Shown here: one piece after another, positions 55,584-63,038 of the stretch
Layout of the letters: each line of letters opens with the position of its first letter
Position numbering within the stretch: the stretch's first letter is position 1
Assembly: GCA_027493445.1 (NCBI GenBank)
Contig: JAOSKU010000001.1
Span: 2,624,822 to 2,688,821, forward strand
Source: Thermoleophilia bacterium
GTDB lineage: Bacteria; Actinomycetota; Thermoleophilia; RBG-16-64-13
Length of the DNA stretch: 64,000 nt
Reading direction: 5' to 3'
Made by a program: the position numbers and the translations under genes
Notes under the pieces: model-generated
Told to the model about the DNA's origin: nothing
The model's input: only the letters and a program-made list of their open reading frames with translations
The model's database searches: none

Positions 55584-56140
55584 GCCCCCACCTTCCTTTC
55601 GTACCGCCGGCGGCCCTCCTCGTAGATGTCGCCCCCATGGATGTCATTGACCACAATCACCGGGAAGTCCACCACGTCGATCTCGCGGATAGCTTCCGGT
55701 CCCAGGTCCTCGTAGGCCACCACCCGGGCGGCGGTGATACGCTGCGCCAGCAGGGCGGCCGCCCCGCCCACGGCGGCAAAGTAGACCGCCCTGTTGCGCA
55801 CCATGGCTTCTTTGACCGCCTGGCTGCGGTAACCCTTGCCCACCATGCCCTTGAGGCCGATGTCGAGTAGGCGCGGAGTGTACGCATCCATGCGCCCGGA
55901 GGTGGTTGGTCCGATTGAGCCCACCGGCTTCCCTGGTTTGGCCGGCGAGGGACCGGCGTAGTAGATGATCTGCCCGCGCAGGTCGACGGGCAGGAGCTCC
56001 CCCTTGTCCAGCAGATCGGCAAGCCGCTTGTGAGCTGCGTCGCGGGCGGTCAGCATGGTGCCGGTGATGCGAACCTGATCACCGGCCCGGAGCTCGGCCA
56101 CCGCCTCGTCGGTCAACGGTGTGGTGAGGGCGTGCTCCAT
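55580..56140 (-). CDS. Class I fumarate hydratase (tartrate dehydratase type), beta subunit
   Basis: A 186-residue C-terminal domain of the iron-sulfur fumarase. Motifs include GDQVRITGTMLTARDAAHKR, IIYYAGPSPAKPGKPVGSIG, PTTSGRMDAYTPRLL and KGMVGKGYRS. The start ATG 56140 overlaps the alpha-subunit stop (TGATG); a longer frame reaches into that gene. It interconverts fumarate and malate with the alpha subunit, linking succinate dehydrogenase to malic enzyme in this cluster. Confidence 0.92.
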   Translation of the reverse strand: MEHALTTPLTDEAVAELRAGDQVRITGTMLTARDAAHKRLADLLDKGELLPVDLRGQIIYYAGPSPAKPGKPVGSIGPTTSGRMDAYTPRLLDIGLKGMVGKGYRSQAVKEAMVRNRAVYFAAVGGAAALLAQRITAARVVAYEDLGPEAIREIDVVDFPVIVVNDIHGGDIYEEGRRRYERKVGA

Positions 56141-56999
56141 CAGAGCACCACCTCCTTGTGCCGGGCGGCGTGGCATTGGATGTTCACCGCCACCGGCAGC
56201 GACGCGATGTGGGCCGGGAGCTCCTCCACGAAGACGTCCATGACGGTGATGCGGCCCCCAGACCCTGCGGACCGATGCCCAGGTCGTTGCAGCGGGCCTC
56301 CAGCTCGTCCTCGAGCTCGGCCAGGCGAGGCACCGGGTTGACCGAGCCCACGTCGCGGAGGAGCGCCTTCTTGGCCAGGTAGGCCACCTTCTCGAAGGTG
56401 CCCCCCACGCCCACTCCTACCACCATGGGCGGGCAGGCGTTGGGACCAGCCTTGGCCACCGTATCCACGACGAAGTCGAGGACGCCCGCCCGTCCCTGGG
56501 CCGGTTTCAGCATGGCCAGGGCGCTCATGTTCTCGGCCCCGCCGCCCTTAGGCGCCAGCACGATCTTCACGCAGGTGCCGGGCACGATGCGGGTGTGCAG
56601 CACCGCCGGGGTATTGTCCCCGGAGTTCTTGCGCTCCCCGAAGGGGTCGGCCACCACCGACTTCCGCAGGTAGCCGCCGGTGTAACCCCGGCGCACACCT
56701 TCATCGACGGCCGCCTCCAGGTCGCCTCCCACCAGGTGGACCTCCTGGCCAACCTCCATGAAGACCACGGCCAGGCCGGTATCCTGACACAGAGGCATTT
56801 GCTCGTTCCGGGCGATGGAGGCGTTCTCGAGCAGCTGGCGGAACACCCCCTTACCGGTCTCCGACTCCTCCCGTTCCACGGCCTCTTCGAAGAAGGTGAG
56901 CACGTCGGCGCCCAGGTTGCAGCAGGAGTCCACCGCCAGGCGGGCCACGGCGTCCCTGATGGTCGAGACTTCGATCTCTCTCACGGCCGCGGACCTCAC
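56140..56999 (-). CDS. Class I fumarate hydratase, alpha subunit (one apparent frameshift)
   Basis: About 286 residues. The three cluster-binding cysteines are in VDSCCNLGAD, MPLCQDTGLAVVFMEVGQ and GPNACPPMVVGVGVGG. The frame breaks near the end at a C5 run (56255-56259); one base restores GPQGLGGRITVMDVFVEELP and a C-terminus ending at 56140. The start is GTG 56999, which overlaps the malic enzyme stop (GTGA). Confidence 0.9.
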
Positions 57000-58226
57000 G
57001 CCTGCACCAGACCGACGAGCTCCTCGGTATGCCGCTTCACCCACTCGGGGTCACGAGGATCGCGGGCCACGCCGCTCTCCACCGCCGCTTGCGCCACGGC
57101 CGCCGCCACCACCGGGGCTACCCGCAGATCGCAGGCATCGGGGATGACATACTCGGGGGAGACCGCCCCACCCACCAGGTTGGCCAGCGCATGCGCGGCC
57201 GCGATCTTCATGGCCTCGTTGATATCCGAAGCGCGCACGTCCAGAGCACCTCGGAAGATGCCCGGGAATCCGAGCACGTTGTTCACTTGGTTGGGAAAGT
57301 CGCTCCGGCCGGTCCCTACCACAGCCGCGCCGGCCTCCCGAGCCAGGTCGGGCAGAATCTCGGGGTCCGGGTTGGCCATGGCGAAGATGATGGCGTCATT
57401 GTCCATGGAGCGCACCATGTCGGGAGTAGCTGCGTCCTTCACCGAGACCCCGATGAAGCAGTTGGCTCCTTGCATGGCGTCGGCCAGCGTGCCGCAAAGA
57501 TCCCTCTTGTTCGTCCGATCGAGCATCTCCCGCTTGGCGGGGTTGAGATCGTCCCGCCGGGAGCAGACGATCCCATAGGAATCGCAGAGAATGATGTCCT
57601 TAGCCCCCACGTCGAGCAGCAGCTTCGCGATGGCGATCCCGGCCGAACCCGCACCGTTGATGACGCAGTGCAAGTCGCCCAGCCCCCGCCCGGTGAGCCT
57701 GCAGGCGTTGATGATACCCGACAGGACCACCACCGCCGTGCCGTGCTGGTCGTCGTGGAAGATAGGTATTTCGGTGGTCTCCTTGAGCCGGTGCTCGATC
57801 TCGAAGCAGCGCGGCGCCGAGATGTCCTCCAGGTTGACCCCCCCGAAAGTCGGCACCAGCATCTGCACGGCGCGCACGATCTCGTCCGGGTCCTGGCTGT
57901 CCAGGCACACGGGGAAGGCGTCCACCCCGGCGAAAGCCTTGAAGAGCACGCTCTTGCCCTCCATCACCGGCAGGGCGGCCTTGGGCCCGATGTTCCCCAG
58001 GCCCAGCACTGCCGAGCCGTCGGACACCACCGCCACCAGATTCCACCGGCGCGTGTAGAGATCGACTAGGGCGGGGTTCTTGGCGATGGCCCTGCATGGC
58101 TCGGCCACCCCCGGGCGTATAGGCCGTGGACAAGTCATGCCGGCAGCTCACGCCCACCCGGCTTACGACCTCGATCTTGCCCCTCCATGTCTCGTGGAGC
58201 TGGAGGGCTTCCTCCTGGATGTTCAT
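56996..58226 (-). CDS. Malic enzyme, NAD(P)-dependent (one apparent frameshift)
   Basis: Joined length is about 409 residues, starting MNIQEEALQLHETWRGKIEV behind GGAGGAAGG. The catalytic tyrosine lies in TAYTPGVAEPC, which is exactly where an extra base in a C5 run (58108-58112) breaks the frame. FGGVNLEDISAPRCFEIE, IFHDDQHGTAVV and INGAGSAGIAIAKLLL (NAD site) follow. It decarboxylates malate to pyruvate. First gene of a malic enzyme-fumarase-sdhCDAB operon, a compact C4 pathway. Confidence 0.9.
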
Positions 58227-58438
58227 GGCCACCTTCCTCCCACGCCGCCGAATGGAACACCGCCTGGACCAGAGGTCTGGTGCGCGTGCGCGTCCCGAAA
58301 AGCAAAAAGATCCAGCAGTCGATTCCCTACCCCAACAGCAAGGGTTCGACGCTGGATCACTAGGGCTACCGCCGCGCTGGTGACTCGAGTGGACCCGAAC
58401 CAGCAACGACCGCCGCAGCAACAGCTCTGCACACTTAG

Positions 58439-58594
58439 CAGGCCGTTGAAGAATGACGCTTCGCCGCCGGGGTGCGCTGGGCACGCGCGAGGCCAGGACG
58501 CAGGGAGCGCTCGTAGCAGCGCTACGGGCGTGACCGAGGACGACGCATGCCCCAGTGCTGTCCGGTGGCCGGGGCTTCGTTTTTCAACGGCCGC
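58439..58594 (+). repeat. Dispersed 161-bp repeat, copy 4 (156 bp)
   Basis: Starts CAGGCCGTTGAAGAATGACG and ends TTTTTCAACGGCCGC, giving an inverted-repeat end. The central hairpin is conserved; a short deletion near GACGCATGCCCC makes it 5 bp shorter. TTA occurs on both sides and may be a target duplication or part of the ends. Confidence 0.88.
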
Positions 58595-58640
58595 TTAAAG
58601 TGCTTGTATGCTTTCTAACATACTGAGGCGTCGATTTCCA

Positions 58641-58687
58641 GGGCGGCCGGGGCTTCGTTCTGAGACGAGCTCGCAGAGCTCGTCTCG
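58641..58687. repeat. Repeat fragment with palindromic end
   Basis: GGCGGCCGGGGCTTCGTT matches the right arm of the 161-bp element, then continues into the palindrome GACGAGCTC-GCA-GAGCTCGTC (58664-58684). The fragment at 34897-34985 shows the same switch, so this may be a second element type. Confidence 0.5.
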
Positions 58688-58759
58688 ATTTCCCCGCCGC
58701 CGGGCGGGCATACGCAACCGGATGAACTGGGCTATTCTCCACCAGAGCGCTGTTTGCTG

Positions 58760-58793
58760 TCCGCGAGGGCGCCTTCTATCCGCGAGGGCGCCT
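58760..58793 (+). repeat. Tandem repeat TCCGCGAGGGCGCCT in the trpS leader
   Basis: Two perfect 15-bp copies (58760-58774, 58779-58793) with a 19-bp period end 51 bp before the trpS start codon. They could be operator half-sites or leader structure; unproven. Confidence 0.5.
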
Positions 58794-58844
58794 CCCTATG
58801 TATCATGGAGCCCGCATCCACAACCGGATCGAGCAGGGGAGAAC

Positions 58845-59828
58845 ATGCGCGTACTTTCCGGGATCCAGCCGTCGGGCCGGCTCCACATAGGCAACTACTT
58901 CGGCGCCATGCGCCAACATCTGGCCCTGCAGGCCGAGAACGAAGCCTACTACTTCATGGCCACCTACCACGCCCTCACCACCGTTAAGGACCCCGCGGAG
59001 CTGCGCGCGTTGACTTTGGGGGTGGCCATGGACTACCTGGCCTTGGGGCTGGACCCCGAACGGACGGTTCTGTTCCGGCAGCAGGACGTGCCCGAGACCA
59101 CCGAGCTCACCTGGATCCTGTCCTGCGTCACCCCTATGGGTCTACTGGAGCGCGCCACGAGCTACAAGGACAAGGTGGCCGCCGGACTCATCCCCAACCA
59201 CGGGCTTTTCGCCTACCCAGTTCTGCAGGCGGCGGACATTCTCATCTATCTCTCCGACATCGTGCCCGTGGGACAGGACCAGAAGCAGCACATCGAGATC
59301 ACTCGCGATATCGCGCAGAAGTTCAACAACGAGTACGGGGAGGTCTTCGTGATCCCCGACGCCTACATCCTGGAGGAGACGGCAGTGGTACCCGGGGTGG
59401 ACGGCCGCAAGATGTCGAAGAGCTACGGCAATGAGATCGGCATGTTCGAGGAAGGTCGGGCCCTCGAAAAAAGGGTCATGGGGATCGTTACCGACTCGGC
59501 CGGAGTCGAGGATCCCAAGGACCCCGAGACCTCCACTCCTTTCCTTCTTCTCAAGCTCATGACCTCCCCTGAAGAGACTGACGAGTGGTCCCAGCGTTAC
59601 AGGGCCGGAGGCATGGGGTACGGCGAGGTGAAGAAGCGCCTGCTCGAGCTGCTCGAGGAGACGTTCTCGCCGTTCCGGGAGAAGCGGCGCGAGCTGGAGC
59701 GGGATCCGGCCTATGTGGAAGATGTGCTGTCTGAAGGCGGCCGGCGTGCCCGCAAGGTGGCTCACGCAGTCATGCACTCGGTGCGGGAGGCGGTGGGCCT
59801 GCCCATCAGCTACAGCCCCCCCGCCTGA
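58845..59828 (+). CDS. trpS: Tryptophan--tRNA ligase
   Basis: A 327-residue class Ic synthetase. SGRLHIGNYFGAM carries the HIGH-type motif, GVDGRKMSKSYGNEI the KMSKS loop, and VGQDQKQHIEITRDIAQKFN the tryptophan/ATP pocket. It charges tRNA-Trp in the cytoplasm. I chose ATG 58845, preceded by AGCAGGGGAGAAC; the longer frame upstream runs through the repeat fragments and has no family match. A kinase-like gene follows 48 bp downstream. Confidence 0.95.
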   Translation: MRVLSGIQPSGRLHIGNYFGAMRQHLALQAENEAYYFMATYHALTTVKDPAELRALTLGVAMDYLALGLDPERTVLFRQQDVPETTELTWILSCVTPMGLLERATSYKDKVAAGLIPNHGLFAYPVLQAADILIYLSDIVPVGQDQKQHIEITRDIAQKFNNEYGEVFVIPDAYILEETAVVPGVDGRKMSKSYGNEIGMFEEGRALEKRVMGIVTDSAGVEDPKDPETSTPFLLLKLMTSPEETDEWSQRYRAGGMGYGEVKKRLLELLEETFSPFREKRRELERDPAYVEDVLSEGGRRARKVAHAVMHSVREAVGLPISYSPPA

Positions 59829-59876
59829 CGCCCGCCTCGTTGCGGAAGGCATCAGGACGAAAGGAGTGCCGGCGGC

Positions 59877-60548
59877 ATGGAGGACCAAGTCCGAGCCATT
59901 CTGCTTTCCGAGCGGCTGCGGGCGTTCAGCGCCCTCATCGCCGGGGTGACGCACGAGGTCAACAACCCGCTCACCTCCATCCAGGGCCTGGCCTCCCTTC
60001 TCTGCGACGAGGTCACCGACCCTCGGGCGCGCGAAGATGTGGATATCATCGTGAAGGAAGCGCAACGCGCGGCGGCCATCATCAAGAACCTGCGCGCCTT
60101 CGCGGCTAAGGGCGGGGACGAGAGCCGGCCGTGCAACCTCGATGACGCCGTGCGCCAGGTTGTCGATATCCGCGGCTACGAGACTCGGGCCCGAGGCATC
60201 GAGGTGATCCTCCAGACCCACGGCGATCTGCCGCTCGTCGACACCGTCTACTCCGAGCTGCTCAACCTGGTGCTGATGCTTCTGCTGCGGGCCGAACGGG
60301 CCTTTGCCGACGCACGGGCCTCCACCGGCGAGCCGGGGGAGTCCAACCGGTTGGTGCTGCGCACCCGCTCGGAGGCGGGCGTGGTCGTCTTGGAGCTCGA
60401 GGTGACAGGCGCGGACTTCGGCGGAGACCTCAACCACGCCTTGTCCGCGGCCCGCCTCGCCGCCGTGGACCTAGGCGGCACCCTGACCGCGCAGACCGCG
60501 GTTCAGGGCGAGGTCCACATATACGCCGCGTTCCCGGCCTGCGACTGA
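59877..60548 (+). CDS. Histidine kinase-like protein with degenerate ATPase domain
   Basis: A 223-residue protein starting almost directly at the dimerisation helix. FSALIAGVTHEVNNPLTSIQ is an H-box with its phospho-acceptor histidine, and AAAIIKNLRAFAAKGG completes the HisKA pair. The ATP-binding part is present in length but the N-box (LNLVLMLLLRAERAF) lacks the catalytic asparagine and no DxGxG is seen. There is no sensor domain and no response regulator nearby. It may be a phosphotransfer or scaffold protein; a decayed kinase is the alternative. Confidence 0.75.
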   Translation: MEDQVRAILLSERLRAFSALIAGVTHEVNNPLTSIQGLASLLCDEVTDPRAREDVDIIVKEAQRAAAIIKNLRAFAAKGGDESRPCNLDDAVRQVVDIRGYETRARGIEVILQTHGDLPLVDTVYSELLNLVLMLLLRAERAFADARASTGEPGESNRLVLRTRSEAGVVVLELEVTGADFGGDLNHALSAARLAAVDLGGTLTAQTAVQGEVHIYAAFPACD

Positions 60549-60594
60549 GAGAGTAGCGCTTCGCCGCGACGGCCGCGAAGCGAGACCCAAACAC

Positions 60595-60618
60595 GGCGGG
60601 GGCCCGAAGGCCCCCGCC
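60595..60618. terminator. Bidirectional hairpin terminator
   Basis: A perfect 10-bp stem (60595-60604 with 60609-60618) and CGAA loop lies between the convergent kinase-like and norB genes. No T tract. A second, weaker hairpin at about 60556-60581 sits before it. Confidence 0.75.
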
Positions 60619-60665
60619 GGTGACATCGGATCCCTGGTTTCCCGGGCAGGATCGGTACCCGCCCG

Positions 60666-62066
60666 CTATGGGGTCTCGGCCGCGTCCTCGGCCGCTTGCC
60701 GGGCGGTCATCAGGTGCCAGAAGCTGATGAGCACTCCCAGCAGGATAAACACCCCGAAGAAGAGCACCACCTTGAACCAGAACTGCATCTGGGCCTGGGC
60801 CGTCATGAAACCCTGCCCCATGATGCGCTCGATGTAGGTCTGCAAGACCCCGGCGACACCCATGGCCACGCCCAGGCCCAGCACGGCCAGGCTCATGACC
60901 CAGAACCCCAGGATGGCGGTCGAGGACTTGAACTTGACCACTCCCCGCAGTCGGGGCAGCGCGTACCAGAACATGGTGAAGTTAAGCAAGGCGTAGGCCC
61001 CAAAGAAAGCCAGGTGGCCGTGACTGGCCGTCACCTGGCTGCCGTGGGTGTAGTAGTTGACCTGAGGCAGCGTGTGGGCGAATCCCCATATCCCGGCGCC
61101 CACGAGGTGACCAATGGCCGTGCCCAGAGCGAAGGTCCACACCACTTTGTCCTTGATGACCACACCCTTCTCCCGCTGGGTACGGAAGGTGTCGATGACC
61201 ATGGCCACGATGGGCAGCACTTCCATGGCGCTGAAGATGCCACCCACGTACAGCCACGTCCGGGGGGCGCCGATCCAGTAGTAATGGTGGCCGGTGCCGG
61301 CCAGGCCGGTGAAGAGGAAGAGGGCGGTCTCGATGTACAGGTACTTCTCGACCACCTTGCGGTTGACACCGGTGACCTTGATGAGCACGAAGGCCAGGAT
61401 GGCCGCGGTCACCAGCTCCCACGCGCCCTCCACCCACAGGTGGACCACCCACCACCAGTAGAACCAGTCGATGGTGAGGTTGCGGTAGAAGGGCATCCCG
61501 AAGATGTAGAGCAGGGCCAGGAACACCAGGCCGCCCAGGAGCATCCCCAGGATGGCCGTCTTCTTGCCCTTAAGGACGGTCATCCCCACGTTGAATAGGA
61601 ACAGCAGCGCCCCGGCCACCACCAGGAAGTCCAGGGGGGTAGGGATCTCGAGGAGGGGTCGGCCCTGAGTGTATCCAAACCCGAACCCGATCAGCGCCGC
61701 CACGCCGATGGCCACGAAGGCGACCAGCTGGATGTACGCTATGGGGACGCTGTATATCTCCCGCTCGGCCTCCTCGGGCACCAGATAGTAGGTGCCGCCC
61801 ATGAAGCCCAGGAGCAGCCAGAGCACCAGTAGATTCGTGTGCATGGCCCGGGTCATGCCGAAGGGCAGCACGTCGACGATGCTCTGGGGAATGGTGAACG
61901 CATAGCTGATGGCCAGCCACAAGCCCACCACGATCTGAAGCACGAAGAGGGCCAGGGCCACGACGAAGTACCAGTACGCCACACGCTGTGAGGCGTAGGG
62001 CACCAGCTTCTCGTCTCGGACTCCCATGCCGATGCCGCCGGCACGTACGGTCGCTGTCTGCTGCAT
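60666..62066 (-). CDS. norB: Nitric oxide reductase large subunit NorB
   Basis: A 466-residue heme-copper superfamily protein with about 12 membrane segments. Heme ligands are in GMTRAMHTNLLVLWLLLGF and HGHLAFFGAYALL; the iron-site HxxxE-type motif is VVHLWVEGAWELVTAAIL, with the glutamate pair of NorB; GTGHHYYWIGAPRTW gives two more metal-binding histidines. It lacks the Tyr-His pair of oxygen reductases, fitting NO reduction to N2O. Start ATG 62066 lies eight bases after GAGGGGG; a GTG three codons upstream is possible. It follows norC by 13 bp. Confidence 0.9.
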   Translation of the reverse strand: MQQTATVRAGGIGMGVRDEKLVPYASQRVAYWYFVVALALFVLQIVVGLWLAISYAFTIPQSIVDVLPFGMTRAMHTNLLVLWLLLGFMGGTYYLVPEEAEREIYSVPIAYIQLVAFVAIGVAALIGFGFGYTQGRPLLEIPTPLDFLVVAGALLFLFNVGMTVLKGKKTAILGMLLGGLVFLALLYIFGMPFYRNLTIDWFYWWWVVHLWVEGAWELVTAAILAFVLIKVTGVNRKVVEKYLYIETALFLFTGLAGTGHHYYWIGAPRTWLYVGGIFSAMEVLPIVAMVIDTFRTQREKGVVIKDKVVWTFALGTAIGHLVGAGIWGFAHTLPQVNYYTHGSQVTASHGHLAFFGAYALLNFTMFWYALPRLRGVVKFKSSTAILGFWVMSLAVLGLGVAMGVAGVLQTYIERIMGQGFMTAQAQMQFWFKVVLFFGVFILLGVLISFWHLMTARQAAEDAAETP

Positions 62067-62079
62067 GCCTCTCACCCCC

Positions 62080-62775
62080 TCAGTTCTGCTTGGCGAGGAA
62101 CTCGCCGATGGCTTGCCGGTCCTGCTCGGTCAAATCGGTGCGCGGGGGGCATCTTCGAGTTCGGATCGATTGAGGTGGGAGCTGTGATGTACGCCGCGAT
62201 GGTGGCCGCGTCGTACTTGGCGCCCACCTGGTCGAGGGCCGGCCCGATGCTGCCCCCTCACCGCCGATGGAATGACAGGACATGCAGTACTCCTTGAAGG
62301 CCGCCGCTCCGGGCGACAAGCCGGCGCCCTCCAGACGGCGCTGGTCGGCTGATTTGGTGAACTTCTTGTCTTGGGGCGGCCAGTCGTGGTTATCGATGTT
62401 GCTGGTCCACTCCAGGAAGGCCACCAGATCGTCGGCCTCCTGCTCGGTCACATCCAGATTGGGCATCTTTCGAAACGAATCCTTGAACACCACCTCCGGC
62501 TGCAGCACGACGGTCTTGATGCCTTCGGCCCCAATACGCGCATAGGCGCGGGTAAGATCGGGGGCGTAGTACACGCCGAAACCGAGGATGGTATGGCACT
62601 CATTGCAGTTTTTCTTCTCGAAGACGTGCTTGCCGGCGACCACCTGGTCGCTCAGCTTGTCGGCGTTGGTGAGGGCGTCGACCTGCTGATGCGTGTCCCA
62701 GGTGAGGGCTAAGAAAAGGACCAGGGAGGCAAGCGTGCCCACGAGGAAGAAGAGAAAAGCGTTGCGATTGCTCAC
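62080..62775 (-). CDS. norC: Nitric oxide reductase cytochrome c subunit NorC (two compensating indels)
   Basis: A 231-residue membrane-anchored cytochrome. FLFFLVGTLASLVLFLALTW is the anchor. The first heme motif is CNECHTILGFG, as in NorC. A second motif, CMSCHSIGGEG, lies near residue 180, so this NorC is di-heme, larger than the mono-heme Pseudomonas form. The C-terminal part is read out of frame between a missing base (62253-62257) and an extra base (62144-62149); corrected it gives GGEGGSIGPALDQVGAKY and KMPPRTDLTEQDRQAIGEFL. Start GTG 62775 follows GGAGG. Confidence 0.85.
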   Translation of the reverse strand: MSNRNAFLFFLVGTLASLVLFLALTWDTHQQVDALTNADKLSDQVVAGKHVFEKKNCNECHTILGFGVYYAPDLTRAYARIGAEGIKTVVLQPEVVFKDSFRKMPNLDVTEQEADDLVAFLEWTSNIDNHDWPPQDKKFTKSADQRRLEGAGLSPGAAAFKEYCMSCHSIGGEGAASGRPSTRWAPSTTRPPSRRTSQLPPQSIRTRRCPPRTDLTEQDRQAIGEFLAKQN

Positions 62776-62862
62776 GTTCTGCACCTCCTTTCGAGTACGG
62801 GCGGGGTTGCGACCGGGCACCTCCTTTCAGACGCGGGCGGGATCCGAAGTCGGCCTGATTCC

Positions 62863-62879
62863 ATCATATTCACGGTGAA
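62863..62879 (-). promoter_or_regulatory. norC promoter -10 with adjacent palindrome
   Basis: On the minus strand a TATGAT (62863-62868) is preceded directly by the inverted repeat TTCAC-C-GTGAA (62869-62879), placed in the spacer, where a repressor would bind. No clear -35. Two identical Shine-Dalgarno-like blocks GAAAGGAGGTGC lie at 62817-62828 and 62781-62792; the second serves norC. Confidence 0.5.
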
Positions 62880-63038
62880 AACACAACCCTATGCTTCTTC
62901 GGCCGAGATCACCCCGGCAGACGCACGGAAAACCTAACACCTCGTCCGCAGTAGCTACCCGGGCGTCCCGACGCTAAAGCGATGTGAGAGACGTGCCGAT
63001 AACTCGGGCACCAACGGATTGTCATGAGGGTGGGGACG

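Larger units (their letters stand above)
58227..58844. other. Divergent intergenic region, 618 bp, with repeat copies
   Basis: The gap lies between the malic enzyme start (minus) and trpS (plus). It holds repeat copy 4, a second repeat fragment and a tandem 15-bp repeat, listed separately, and a small palindrome ACCAGA-GG-TCTGGT (58268-58281) 42 bp upstream of the malic enzyme start. I see no protein-coding frame, and no T-box sequence upstream of trpS. Confidence 0.6.

Noticed and set aside
58600-58845. T-box or tryptophan-sensing leader before trpS
   Set aside because: No T-box sequence and no convincing leader peptide were found; only repeats and a tandem 15-bp motif.
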